Source: a virus. From it: DNA of 53,788 nt. Below, in pieces: positions 35,698 to 42,644 of the stretch. The position numbers and the translations under genes are program-made. Positions within the stretch are counted from its first letter, which is position 1. Each line of letters begins with the position of its first letter. Location of the stretch: the IMG/VR virus record IMGVR_UViG_3300027631_000027, positions 1 to 53,788 of that record; one strand, given 5' to 3'. The notes beneath the pieces were generated by a model. The model saw only the letters and a list, made by a program, of their open reading frames with translations, did no database searches and had not been told where the DNA came from.

Positions 35698-36612
35698 TTA
35701 TCCAGAATGCTTACCGTGTTGCCATGCAGGTATCTTGGACACCTCCACAGTGGTCGTAGGAACCTCTGTGGGAGACTCCACATATACTTTGAAGGGTTCG
35801 TCCGTAGTATCTACCGTAGTCGTTTCTAACGGTACTACCGTTGGTTGATTCTTTAATAAAAAATTAATTGCAATTACTAGGGCCACGGCCAACGGGTCAA
35901 ATACTAATACAATTACTAACGTAAACCATTTTACTACAGTGTCCAGTGGTACTCCAAATGTTTTTGCAATGTATACAAACGTACCAATGTCACCATTTGT
36001 TTCAATTTCTACTTGTTTCGATGTAGAAATAGCTGATAAACTATCTTTGGTTGATGATAAAACGGTGATTTCACGTTGTAATTCGACGACATTTTTATCA
36101 GCTTGTGCTAATTGTGCTTGTGTAGATCGAATCGACGAGGTGTTTCCTGTTGTACTTTTTCCGATAAGATTGTCCAATCGAGTTTCTTGTTGTGTGCGCA
36201 ATGAAATTAATTGGTTTAACCGAGTATTTTTTCGGGTAATGTCTTGTTCTACGGAAGAAACCTTTGATGCGGTGGTTGATATGTCTGCGGACAATTGTAG
36301 TGGGGTTGCAGCAACCTTTGCATAGGCAGATGACAGATACCCATAGATGCCGGCAGACGTTATAACCATCAATATACATGATGCAACCGATAAATAATAT
36401 TTTAATGCCTTTGGAATATCCGTCCAGTACTGATATAAGAATGAAATACTAACAATCTTACCCAACTCCAATGCCGATGCCATGATTGCAACACTTAATG
36501 CGGCACCTGCAAATAGTTTGGCAATTCCGGTTACAGAAAACACTGCGGCGCACAGTGCCACAAATGTTGCCGTCAATGACGTAACCGTAATTAATGATGT
36601 GCGTGTATTCAT
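35698..36612 (-). CDS. Multi-pass membrane protein with periplasmic/cytoplasmic coiled coil, 304 aa
   Basis: Two N-terminal hydrophobic hairpins occupy about residues 8-60. A third helix lies at about 72-95 (YLSVASCILMVITSAGIYGY). A long polar coiled-coil part (about 110-205; DITRKNTRLNQLISLRTQQE) follows, and a last helix at about 225-255 (WFTLVIVLVFDPLAVALVIA). The C-terminal tail is Thr/Val/Pro-rich. Proteins of this layout are common in large marine phages but have no assigned role. The start lacks a Shine-Dalgarno site and is preceded by a strong hairpin, so its translation may be regulated. Confidence 0.65.
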   Translation of the reverse strand: MNTRTSLITVTSLTATFVALCAAVFSVTGIAKLFAGAALSVAIMASALELGKIVSISFLYQYWTDIPKALKYYLSVASCILMVITSAGIYGYLSSAYAKVAATPLQLSADISTTASKVSSVEQDITRKNTRLNQLISLRTQQETRLDNLIGKSTTGNTSSIRSTQAQLAQADKNVVELQREITVLSSTKDSLSAISTSKQVEIETNGDIGTFVYIAKTFGVPLDTVVKWFTLVIVLVFDPLAVALVIAINFLLKNQPTVVPLETTTVDTTDEPFKVYVESPTEVPTTTVEVSKIPAWQHGKHSG

Positions 36613-36626
36613 AAGATATTTTGAGA

Positions 36627-36663
36627 AAACGCGATTGAGGATTATATAACCTCAACCGCGTTT
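36627..36663 (-). terminator. Strong hairpin upstream of the membrane protein gene
   Basis: AAACGCG-TTGAGG pairs with CCTCAA-CGCGTTT around an 8-9 nt AT-rich loop. Stem of about 13 bp, with TTTTC following on the minus strand. It would end the Hsp20 transcript or attenuate the downstream gene, whose ATG is only 14 nt away. Confidence 0.65.
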
Positions 36664-36691
36664 CATTCTCCAATGTAGAGAGTTTTAGATG

Positions 36692-36733
36692 TAACGTAAC
36701 TGTTAGATCACCTCCTAGATGATAGTTACGTTA
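36692..36733 (-). other. Inverted repeat displaying an SD-like AGGAGGTGATC loop
   Basis: Perfect 10-bp arms TAACGTAACT (36692-36701) and AGTTACGTTA (36724-36733) enclose a 22-nt loop. On the minus-strand RNA the loop reads AGGAGGTGATC, complementary to the 3' end of 16S rRNA over 11 nt. No start codon with an open frame follows at normal distance. The first arm covers the last codons of the 22-residue ORF. Confidence 0.6.
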
Positions 36734-36783
36734 GTGGGAGTAATAATACAATTGCCAGTACACAATATACAGTTTCCACACAT
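36715..36783 (-). CDS. Cysteine-rich micropeptide, 22 aa
   Basis: Very short ORF MCGNCILCTGNCIITPTNVT plus II, preceded by GGAGG 6 nt before the ATG, one of the best ribosome sites in the window. Four cysteines in the first 12 residues (C2, C5, C8, C12) could bind zinc or iron, or form disulfides. It sits between Hsp20 and the SD-loop hairpin. Its stop codon is inside that hairpin. It could be a genuine small protein or a leader peptide controlling the hairpin; the strong ribosome site is the main support. Confidence 0.45.
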   Translation of the reverse strand: MCGNCILCTGNCIITPTNVTII

Positions 36784-36808
36784 ACTAAACCTCCATTTAA
36801 TAATGGTT

Positions 36809-37318
36809 TTATTTGATCGTAACCGTATTAACTTTACTTTGTGAGACTTGTACCTTTCGTGGAATAACCAGTTTGAGTAACCCATCTTTAAAAGTAGCAT
36901 CAATTTTTTCTGTATCCAACTGGTCATCTAATTTAAATGACCGACTAAAAGAACTACGTTTAAGTTCCCGAAGAATATATACTTTGTTTGTTGAATAATC
37001 ATCAACGTCTGACGTTGCTGCTTTTCCTACAATACTAAGAACATTATCCTCCACCTGAACTGAGATATTATCTTTTGCATATCCAGCAATTTCTGCTTCT
37101 AATTCAATCTTATCATTGAATGATGTAACATTGACTTTTGGATATGATGTTTTACTAAATGGATCAATTCCAAATGTCTTATAGATATCGGGAAAATTTC
37201 CTCGGAACGCATCATCAAATAACTTGTCGAACGAAGTCAGCAAATTATCTCTGTTGAATTCCATTTCTTTGGCAATTACTGTTGCCGGCACTGCTTGCAT
37301 AGTCCACTTTCTTGTCAT
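36809..37318 (-). CDS. Small heat-shock protein Hsp20 (alpha-crystallin family), 169 aa
   Basis: The alpha-crystallin domain covers about residues 58-155 (YPKVNVTSFNDKIELEAEIA, GYAKDNISVQVEDNVLSIVG, then SFSRSFKLDDQLDTEKIDAT and FKDGLLKLVIPRK). Hsp20 holds unfolding proteins for refolding. Phage Hsp20 is common in T4-like cyanophages and other aquatic phages and may help virion or scaffold folding. The first 50 residues are the variable oligomerisation arm. A strong AAGGAG site precedes the ATG, and the leader carries two hairpins. Confidence 0.92.
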   Translation of the reverse strand: MTRKWTMQAVPATVIAKEMEFNRDNLLTSFDKLFDDAFRGNFPDIYKTFGIDPFSKTSYPKVNVTSFNDKIELEAEIAGYAKDNISVQVEDNVLSIVGKAATSDVDDYSTNKVYILRELKRSSFSRSFKLDDQLDTEKIDATFKDGLLKLVIPRKVQVSQSKVNTVTIK

Positions 37319-37404
37319 AATATTTCTCCTTGTTATGTTTCCATCTCCACTATTGGATGATGGTGTGTAGGAACTCCGAAGACATCCCTACAAAAATAAG
37401 TATA
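37319..37404 (-). promoter_or_regulatory. Hsp20 leader with -10 element and two hairpins
   Basis: TATACT (37399-37404, minus strand) is a possible -10 with no clear -35. The leader then forms an 8-bp hairpin TGTAGGGA/TTCCTACA capped by CTTCGG, and a CCATC/GATGG hairpin. The ribosome site AAGGAGA is left unpaired, so a simple RNA thermometer blocking it is not evident. Confidence 0.4.
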
Positions 37405-37406
37405 AC

Positions 37407-37447
37407 AAACGGACAAAATACAACGATTTGTTGTACTTTATCCGTTT
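37407..37447 (-). terminator. Long hairpin between HD hydrolase and Hsp20 genes
   Basis: An 18-bp stem (AAACGGATAAAGTACAAC with GTTGTATTTTGTCCGTTT, two G-U wobbles) around a 5-nt loop, just after the HD gene stop. There is no uninterrupted U-run, though an AU-rich stretch follows. Either a terminator or an mRNA end-protecting structure. Confidence 0.65.
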
Positions 37448-37453
37448 AGATTA

Positions 37454-38092
37454 TTAGAATCTACCTTTGTCACCTTCAACACGACATGCAATATGATCTG
37501 CCCAATGGATAATATATGGGAGACTAGTTTTCATTGGTTGCTTCATGGAGTAATTGACTAGATATCCTTTATTACCATCATCATATATACCATCCGACAA
37601 CTTAATACCTAGCCATTCATTCTGAGTAATTTCAACGCCATATTTCTGTAGCAAGAACAACCCACGTTCAGGTACCTTGAAATATTGAAGGTTCTCGTTG
37701 TGTGTATATAGTTCGCCACGTTTACGATGCCAATCAGAATCTTGATTTACATAATATGGACCTTCGTCCGGATGTCCTAACTTTCCAAGGTCATGATGGA
37801 GTGCAGCAAAAATTAATTCTTGTTTGGTAAATGTAATGTCACCTTCCATACTCTTATAGAGTGCCGCAACCTTCAGTGCAGTTTCCGTGACCCGAAGTAC
37901 ATGATCTAGATATCCCCCAGGAAATGCATTGTGATAATGTGTCCGAGCCGACGCCGGTGCTTGTGCCAACTCATCGGTGAATGGGATATACATTTCCTTA
38001 AGTTTTTCCGCACGTGGGTCTGCCTCAATGTACTCCATAAACTTTGTATAATCCTGCTGAATCTTTTCTTCGGTGTTTGTGATAGTAAACAT
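37454..38092 (-). CDS. HD-domain phosphohydrolase, 212 aa
   Basis: The metal-binding HD motif is complete: H64 (YLDHVLR), H100-D101 in LHHDLGKLGHPDE, and a late D in IHWADHIACRVEG. Such enzymes hydrolyse phosphate esters of nucleotides or cyclic nucleotides. Phage examples are usually thought to adjust nucleotide pools or signalling, but the substrate cannot be read from the sequence. The N-terminal segment (IPFTDELAQAPASARTHYHN, AFPGGYLDH) is typical of HD proteins acting on (d)NTP or oligonucleotides. An AAGG ribosome site precedes the ATG. Confidence 0.85.
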   Translation of the reverse strand: MFTITNTEEKIQQDYTKFMEYIEADPRAEKLKEMYIPFTDELAQAPASARTHYHNAFPGGYLDHVLRVTETALKVAALYKSMEGDITFTKQELIFAALHHDLGKLGHPDEGPYYVNQDSDWHRKRGELYTHNENLQYFKVPERGLFLLQKYGVEITQNEWLGIKLSDGIYDDGNKGYLVNYSMKQPMKTSLPYIIHWADHIACRVEGDKGRF

Positions 38093-38110
38093 AATAACCT
38101 TTAGTTGATG

Positions 38111-38632
38111 TTAAATTAAGTATTCAATTTTTCGTTGATTGCGTTTCATCCACAATTCAAACAATGTAGGAATTGTAGGTTTTTTCTGTAGTACCAATGT
38201 GGTATCTGCCAAATCATGGTACGCCTTCTTATTATTACACGTTGAACAAGCAGTTACTAAATTATCCCACGTACTTTTACCACCTCGACATTCCGGAACT
38301 ATGTGATCTCTGGTTAGAAACTCATATGATTTAAGTTCTATTTTAGACCGACTACAGTATTGACAAGTATTATTATCACGAAGAAATAAATTACGTTGAC
38401 TTAATGCCGCGGGAGTTTTGTATATTTTTCTACCCCGAACAAACATTTTCAATGCTACCATCACTGGTAATTTAAACGTGACTTTTGGCGATCTTACCAA
38501 TAAATACGGATGTTCTTCAACGACGACGGCCTTTCCCTGTAAGATCATGACCATTGCTCGTTGGGATGTAACAACATCTATTGGTTCATACGTAGAATTT
38601 AGAACAACGCATCTGGTTGTTTCAAACTCCAT
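38111..38632 (-). CDS. HNH endonuclease with N-terminal VLNSTYEPI domain, 173 aa
   Basis: The N-terminus VVLNSTYEPIDVVTSQRAMV followed by MILQGKAVVVEE is the fixed lead-in of a widespread HNH family found in cyanobacteria, proteobacteria and phages. The nuclease part has C90-x2-C93, D109-H110 (TRDHIVPECRGGKS), N124 in TWDNLVTACSTCNNKKA and C129-x2-C132. It would bind and cut DNA; a nicking or genome-processing role is possible. It is distinct from the HNH gene at 14166, which has a different N-terminus. A GAGG site lies 9 nt before the ATG. Confidence 0.87.
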   Translation of the reverse strand: MEFETTRCVVLNSTYEPIDVVTSQRAMVMILQGKAVVVEEHPYLLVRSPKVTFKLPVMVALKMFVRGRKIYKTPAALSQRNLFLRDNNTCQYCSRSKIELKSYEFLTRDHIVPECRGGKSTWDNLVTACSTCNNKKAYHDLADTTLVLQKKPTIPTLFELWMKRNQRKIEYLI

Positions 38633-38636
38633 AAAA

Positions 38637-38954
38637 TTATTCCTCTGATTTAGTGGAGTCCTTAATTAATTTATTAATATGATAGGACTTAATGATGTTA
38701 TCAGTTTTTCTAGCATATTCATATTCTTCTGCTTTAATGAAGACTTTCATTGCCTTCTGTAACGTTTTAAGAATTTTATTCTTGGGTACCCATGCATGCA
38801 TGGTATCATCTTCAACCTTAAATAACTCAATGCGGTCTTTTTCTGTATCAATGTTCCGTCTAATTTCACGAACAATATACTTGTATACTAAGACTTCATT
38901 CTCTTTAAGAAAACGTTCCCAGATAGCAGATGTTTTATTTGGTAGTACGAGCAT
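38637..38954 (-). CDS. Small basic protein, 105 aa
   Basis: The translation from ATG 38954 begins MLVLPNKTSAIWERFLKENE. That start has GAGG 7 nt upstream, whereas the longer frame to 39035 would overlap the next gene by 101 nt. The protein is helical and Lys/Glu-rich (YIVREIRRNIDTEKDRIELF, KILKTLQKAMKVFIKAEEYE), with no recognised domain. It ends 5 nt before the HNH gene. Probably a nucleic-acid-associated or regulatory helper; that is inference. Confidence 0.6.
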   Translation of the reverse strand: MLVLPNKTSAIWERFLKENEVLVYKYIVREIRRNIDTEKDRIELFKVEDDTMHAWVPKNKILKTLQKAMKVFIKAEEYEYARKTDNIIKSYHINKLIKDSTKSEE

Positions 38955-39318
38955 TTTTGGCACCTCGTTTCTTAACTGGCTTTTTTGTTGCGGTGGATTT
39001 AACAGTCGTGGCAATAGACTTTTTAAGTCTTGCAATTTCCTTTTTGTCTGTTACAACTTCACCCTTCGAATATACGATACCATCATGTTCAAAATATACC
39101 TTAAAATGCCAACCACGGGGTTTATCAGATTTTACTGCCTTTTCCTTATAGGCGGGAGGAGCAACCATTTTCTGTACACATCGACCACAAACCACATTTC
39201 CGATATCTGTACCGACCAGTACTTCTTCAGTATTACACTCGGTACATACCAAATAATGTCTACCAGAAACTTTTGATACCGTAGCCTTTGATGCCTTCTT
39301 AATTCGCCGCTTTAACAT
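38935..39318 (-). CDS. Zinc-ribbon protein with basic tail, 127 aa
   Basis: Two knuckles C25-x2-C28 (CTEC) and C44-x2-C47 (CGRC) form a zinc ribbon flanked by basic stretches. A mixed domain (RGWHFKVYFEHDGIVYSKGE) follows, with a Lys-rich C-terminus (KKSIATTVKSTATKKPVKKR). Such proteins may bind RNA polymerase, RNA or DNA. Paralogues are frequent in T4-like aquatic phages, mostly unnamed. It overlaps the next gene start by 20 nt. Confidence 0.7.
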   Translation of the reverse strand: MLKRRIKKASKATVSKVSGRHYLVCTECNTEEVLVGTDIGNVVCGRCVQKMVAPPAYKEKAVKSDKPRGWHFKVYFEHDGIVYSKGEVVTDKKEIARLKKSIATTVKSTATKKPVKKRGAKNARTTK

Positions 39319-39322
39319 GATT

Positions 39323-39595
39323 TTAATCCCGTAGTTTCCATAGTCTATATTGACGATTCCAACGAGCTTCTAAATATACTGTATAGTTAGCTGCCCAGTG
39401 GGGTGAACCCATTTTCTTAACTGCTTTATCGAACGCACGTATATTCTTTTTGATACTCATTAATTCTGATAGTGTATTAGCAATTGCCATTTCATCCATC
39501 AAAATCTTATACTGTCCTACTACAATTTCTTTTCTTGATGATGTACCTACTAATACCATCAAGGTATTGAGCCAATGTTGAATAAATTTGAACAT
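39323..39595 (-). CDS. Uncharacterised small protein, 90 aa
   Basis: From ATG 39595 (GGAG 5 nt upstream) it reads MFKFIQHWLNTLMVLVGTSS, with a moderately hydrophobic N-terminus. A helical part (ILMDEMAIANTLSELMSIKK) and an aromatic end (AANYTVYLEARWNRQYRLWK) follow. The earlier ATG in the same frame has no ribosome site. The C-terminal pattern recalls small phage proteins of unknown role. It lies just downstream of the tmRNA gene and may be co-transcribed with it. Confidence 0.6.
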   Translation of the reverse strand: MFKFIQHWLNTLMVLVGTSSRKEIVVGQYKILMDEMAIANTLSELMSIKKNIRAFDKAVKKMGSPHWAANYTVYLEARWNRQYRLWKLRD

Positions 39596-39630
39596 AGTAT
39601 CTCCAAACATTATTAACACTAACCCTTCAG

Positions 39631-39975
39631 TGGACCCGGCGGGAGTCGAACCCGCGTCCGAGATTGCTTACTATTAAGTTTTTATGTACGTAGTCATTTT
39701 ATTGTACTACACCGCGTTTAAACAAATGACGAACCCACGCAGCTTTGAGTTGAAGAATTCTTTACCGAATATCAACTCATTCTTCGGTAATATATCATAT
39801 GCGATTACAAATTACCTTATATGAATCAGTAACTTGTCAAGCAGCGGATCTAAAAGATCAGGCTGCTAAGGCTAAGTTTTGGTTGCCGTTTGAAATTGTT
39901 GGTCTGTTTTACCAGTTTTACCAAGCTGGGTACAAAGCTTAATCATCCACACCCCGTCGAAACCAGTGCGGGCCC
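39631..39975 (-). ncRNA. ssrA: Phage-encoded tmRNA (ssrA), tag GNQNLALAA
   Basis: The 5' end is GGGCCCGCACTGGTTTCGAC followed by GGGG, matching the conserved tmRNA start. The 3' end is a T-arm (GCGGG-TTCGACT-CCCGC) and CGGGTCC pairing with the 5' GGGCCCG, then discriminator A (CCA not encoded). The tag frame at 39858-39887 reads GGC AAC CAA AAC TTA GCC TTA GCA GCC TGA, giving GNQNLALAA, which ends in the LAA degron seen in bacterial tags. Interleaved stems TTACCGAA/TTCGGTAA and GAGTTGA/TCAACTC, plus TCATAT/ATATGA with GTTAC/GTAAT, form H-type pseudoknots. It rescues stalled ribosomes with SmpB; no smpB is seen here, so host SmpB is presumably used. Confidence 0.95.
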
Positions 39976-39983
39976 GAACTACG

Positions 39984-40166
39984 TTAACCTTCGGTTGGTA
40001 TAATTTTAGAATCGTCCGGTGAACCACCGCCAGAACCAGTACCTACAGTGGACGTATCTAATCCCACTTTTGCGGCCGGTGCAGCTGCAGCAACTTTTTT
40101 ATTCTTAGCACGTACTACCACGAAAGCGACCACCACAACTGCTACTAATACGATAATTGTACTCAT
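39984..40166 (-). CDS. Small membrane protein, 60 aa
   Basis: Residues 2-19 (STIIVLVAVVVVAFVVVR) form a single transmembrane helix. A short positive stop and an Ala/Gly/Ser-rich soluble tail ending DSKIIPTEG follow. GGAG precedes the ATG by 6 nt. The stop codon lies only 8 nt before the 5' end of the tmRNA, so the two are probably one transcript from the promoter at 40199-40227. Function unknown. Confidence 0.65.
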   Translation of the reverse strand: MSTIIVLVAVVVVAFVVVRAKNKKVAAAAPAAKVGLDTSTVGTGSGGGSPDDSKIIPTEG

Positions 40167-40198
40167 AATATTCTCCGTTAAACGATGGATGTTTACTT

Positions 40199-40227
40199 AA
40201 TATAAATAGATGGGAACTAAAAGTCAA
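40199..40227 (-). promoter_or_regulatory. Promoter for the small membrane protein and tmRNA
   Basis: Minus strand TTGACT (40222-40227), 17 nt, TATATT (40199-40204). The -10 overlaps a TATTTATA motif (40201-40208) 34 nt before the ATG, so the same site could serve two sigma factors. The -35 lies inside the last codons of greA. Confidence 0.7.
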
Positions 40228-40706
40228 GACTCTTTTTGAATATCATGAATGGTTAATAATTCAAGTATTTTATAAGTGGCTTTTCCGTTGGGTAATGATA
40301 CTATAACTTGTTCATTAACAGTCTTATTATATAGTGATTTTCCAATCGGAGAATTACTGGTTATTTCTGTGTAGGCCACTGAGATATTATCTGATATCTC
40401 GGCAAAGACTATTTTAAATACTTTTGTAGTTTCTTGTTCTACGTGATAGACGGTAATTATTGAACCCATTCCTACTTTATCTTTAGGAATAAGATTTATA
40501 TTAATATTTTTATAAGCAGAAAGACGTTGTTGCAACTGTGATAATCGTATACCAGCAAATTGCTGCCTACCAACAATTTCAGTATATTCTGAGTTTTCAC
40601 GTAAATCACCCATTTCCGCCGCGTCTTGCATTTCCTGTGGAATAGTGACAGATAATTCATATTTTAATCTATCAATTTCGTTTTCTAATTGTTTGCGTTC
40701 ATTCAT
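40224..40706 (-). CDS. greA: Transcription elongation factor GreA-like, 160 aa
   Basis: The N-terminal coiled-coil hairpin carries the tip loop MGDLRENSEY (D34, E37), the acidic residues that stimulate transcript cleavage in backtracked RNA polymerase. The C-terminal domain ends with ITSNSPIGKSLYNKTVNEQV, close to the canonical SPLGRALLGKKVGD. The length matches bacterial GreA (about 158 aa) when started at ATG 40706 rather than the longer frame. GreA genes are rare in phages; it may rescue stalled host polymerase during phage transcription. It is flanked by the tmRNA unit downstream and a terminator upstream. Confidence 0.88.
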   Translation of the reverse strand: MNERKQLENEIDRLKYELSVTIPQEMQDAAEMGDLRENSEYTEIVGRQQFAGIRLSQLQQRLSAYKNININLIPKDKVGMGSIITVYHVEQETTKVFKIVFAEISDNISVAYTEITSNSPIGKSLYNKTVNEQVIVSLPNGKATYKILELLTIHDIQKES

Positions 40707-40730
40707 AGTATATTCTCTTGCAAAAGACAA

Positions 40731-40764
40731 AATAGAAATGAAGACCAAAGTCCCCATTTCTATT
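40731..40764 (-). terminator. Hairpin between the 101-aa gene and greA
   Basis: AATAGAAATG pairs with CATTTCTATT (10 bp), extended inside by GGGAC/GTCTT to about 15 bp with a TTTG loop, then TTTG. It lies between the 101-aa gene stop and the greA start, so it would end the upstream transcript. Confidence 0.65.
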
Positions 40765-40803
40765 CTGATAAGTATCGTAAGTTTTTTTAAAACTTCAATT
40801 TAC

Positions 40804-41109
40804 TTATGCCGTCCACTCCGTAATTGCCCGTCCCTTTGCTGCCGGTCGAGTAGAGCTCGTCATACCCGATGCTTCAAAGTTTGGTGCCCGAAGAACTGAG
40901 TTAATAAAACTCAATCTAGTACGGACCTGCTGGGGACGTACACCTTCACGATTAAGATACGTGTGTACATCATCTGCGGTTACCGTGCCTGAATTACGAC
41001 GACGGACAAGGCTATAAAGCCATGTACGCATACGACTTACTGTGCGGTCATACTCTTCATCGGAGTATGTCTTAACGGTAAACCGTTCTGTGGGATTGTT
41101 ACGTTTCAT
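40804..41109 (-). CDS. Uncharacterised basic protein, 101 aa
   Basis: Started at ATG 41109 with AGAGG 4 nt upstream, it reads MKRNNPTERFTVKTYSDEEY. Arg-rich helices follow (VSRMRTWLYSLVRRRNSGTV, ADDVHTYLNREGVRPQQVRT, RLSFINSVLRAPNFEASG). The arrangement of helices with a GxxxxxxxxVRxRLSFINSV segment resembles a winged-helix-like DNA binder. That is a weak structural impression, not a family match. It has its own promoter at 41179-41207. Confidence 0.6.
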   Translation of the reverse strand: MKRNNPTERFTVKTYSDEEYDRTVSRMRTWLYSLVRRRNSGTVTADDVHTYLNREGVRPQQVRTRLSFINSVLRAPNFEASGMTSSTRPAAKGRAITEWTA

Positions 41110-41178
41110 AAAACCTCTTGTGTTTTGTAAGGTACATATATTGAACGTAAATGCCTTACTCACTTACATTCAATTATA

Positions 41179-41207
41179 AATATACTACGCTACTACGTTG
41201 GTGTCAA
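41179..41207 (-). promoter_or_regulatory. Sigma-70-like promoter with overlapping TATTTATA
   Basis: Minus strand TTGACA (41202-41207), 17 nt, TATATT (41179-41184). Coding-strand TATTTATA (41175-41182) overlaps the -10, here 65 nt before the ATG at 41109. Confidence 0.75.
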
Positions 41208-41485
41208 GTAGTAGGTACGTACTTTGTTGCACTCGTATAATCAAACGTATTACTGTTATTAAACACATATACAGTCTGATTAATGCGCTGACTCAAGTTC
41301 TTAAACTGAATATTGGGATGTACACCGAACATATCAATATCGCCATACCAAATCTTTCCAAACTCACGGGTGGCAAGTGTCACATTGCGCATAACATTCT
41401 TACCGTCCAACATTCTTCCAGACTTACCAAACATTTCATTGGCAATAGTAACAACTGGCTGTACATCATCTTCGTTATAAAACAT
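41204..41485 (-). CDS. Uncharacterised protein, 93 aa
   Basis: From ATG 41485 (GAGG 5 nt upstream) the protein reads MFYNEDDVQPVVTIANEMFG, a mixed alpha/beta sequence ending TFDYTSATKYVPTT. No cysteine, no membrane segment and no motif I recognise. Its last codons overlap the -35 of the next promoter. Small phage proteins like this often act on host targets; nothing in the sequence tells which. Confidence 0.55.
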   Translation of the reverse strand: MFYNEDDVQPVVTIANEMFGKSGRMLDGKNVMRNVTLATREFGKIWYGDIDMFGVHPNIQFKNLSQRINQTVYVFNNSNTFDYTSATKYVPTT

Positions 41486-41506
41486 AACTACCTCACTCAA
41501 TAGTGA

Positions 41507-41830
41507 TTATTTATTATTCGTCTCTATGGCATCTACCTCTAGAGCGTAACACTTCCAGCAAAGACACATTTTCTCTGACAGGAATTCATCGCGTCGGATT
41601 CCACGGATACCACATCCCTCACACGTATGTGCCGAATCCCGTTCAATCTTGTACGTTACACAATCTAATACATACTGCACCTGTTTGTCAAGTGCCTCTA
41701 ACTTAATTCGCAACATACCGTAATTACGATTAATACTTACTAATTTGATATCTGGCCAAAACGTGAATAACGTTTGTATACGTTCTTCAAACGTTATTTG
41801 CCATCCTGTTTTAAACTCTTTAAGTATCAT
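41507..41830 (-). CDS. Zinc-ribbon protein, 107 aa
   Basis: The N-terminal 60 residues are mixed alpha/beta (FKTGWQITFEERIQTLFTFW, NRNYGMLRIKLEALDK). The C-terminal part has C70-x2-C73 (TCEGCGIRGI) and C91-x2-C94 (CWKCY), a treble-clef or zinc-ribbon type site. Possible DNA, RNA or protein binder. The ribosome site is weak. No closer assignment. Confidence 0.62.
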   Translation of the reverse strand: MILKEFKTGWQITFEERIQTLFTFWPDIKLVSINRNYGMLRIKLEALDKQVQYVLDCVTYKIERDSAHTCEGCGIRGIRRDEFLSEKMCLCWKCYALEVDAIETNNK

Positions 41831-41997
41831 TACTTTAACTGTTTTTAAAAGTTATAACGTTTTTTTCTTTTTGGTTCTTTTTCTTTTATAAGAAGTAGAC
41901 ATATAGGTATAGTAATTTACTGTACCGTTTATATGTACATTAATAAAAACTTTAAATTGTATAATCGCGATTGTCTACGTAGGTACTACTATACTGC

Positions 41998-42174
41998 TTA
42001 TTCGGTAAATGAAAGTTTTTTCATTTCCTTAAATATATCCGTAGCATCTTCACCCGCTGCTTCGGTTTCTACTATGGAAGTATCAACATACTTACGTTTC
42101 GTAATGGGTTGATTTCCACATTTCTTCTGAATCTTTTTAATTAAAGATTGAATGTTCTTATCCTTTATAATCAT
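41998..42174 (-). CDS. Short basic/acidic protein, 58 aa
   Basis: The sequence starts MIIKDKNIQSLIKKIQKKCG and ends AAGEDATDIFKEMKKLSFTE, a basic first half and an acidic helical second half. GAGAAG lies upstream of the ATG. It follows the 148-aa membrane protein by 6 nt and is probably cotranscribed from the promoter at 42645. The C-terminal DIFKEM-LSF pattern faintly resembles clamp-binding tails of T4 late-transcription proteins; this is speculative. Confidence 0.5.
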   Translation of the reverse strand: MIIKDKNIQSLIKKIQKKCGNQPITKRKYVDTSIVETEAAGEDATDIFKEMKKLSFTE

Positions 42175-42180
42175 AGTATA

Positions 42181-42627
42181 TTACTTCTCATCATCAAGAG
42201 TGTCATCTTCATCGTCATCTTCCCAATCATCGCCAAATAACTCACGTAACTTATCTAGGTCTGAATCTGAGAAATATTCTGATTCTGCATCATCTTCCTT
42301 TATTTTATTCAATAATTCATCAAGTGTTTTTGCGGTATATTTCCCGTCTTTAGTCTTGAAGAGTTGTGCTGAATACCCACCTGCTTGCATCTCCGTTCGA
42401 CTAATCATATCTTCAGTTAATGCAATGACTTCCGTAAATCCTGCTGCCATCTTGGATGTTACTACTTCCAAAGACATAACCTTTCCTAAAATTGTTGCCA
42501 TTCCTACGTGCATTTGATTAATATGTACTTTTGCTGATATTAAACTTGTATACGTTAAAAATGTCAACGCCAACAGTAATATATTTATTACTCCAACTAC
42601 TATCACAACCGTTTCAAACACGCTCAT
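42181..42627 (-). CDS. Membrane protein with acidic tail, 148 aa
   Basis: Residues 5-30 (ETVVIVVGVINILLLALTFL) form a transmembrane helix. A helical soluble region follows (MATILGKVMSLEVVTSKMAA), then a very acidic C-terminus with SEYFSDSDLDKLRELFGDDW and a run of D/E. AGGAG 5 nt before the ATG and the consensus promoter at 42645-42673 suggest strong expression. Possible host-membrane effector. No family recognised. Confidence 0.62.
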   Translation of the reverse strand: MSVFETVVIVVGVINILLLALTFLTYTSLISAKVHINQMHVGMATILGKVMSLEVVTSKMAAGFTEVIALTEDMISRTEMQAGGYSAQLFKTKDGKYTAKTLDELLNKIKEDDAESEYFSDSDLDKLRELFGDDWEDDDEDDTLDDEK

Positions 42628-42644
42628 GTGAGCTCCTATGATGT

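Noticed and set aside
38955-39035. Longer start for the 105-residue basic protein
   Set aside because: It would overlap the zinc-ribbon gene by about 100 nt and lacks the GAGG site found before ATG 38954.
41858-41902. 15-codon basic ORF (MSTSYKRKRTKKKKTL region)
   Set aside because: It is Lys/Arg-rich because of AT-rich sequence and lacks a good ribosome site; too weak to call.
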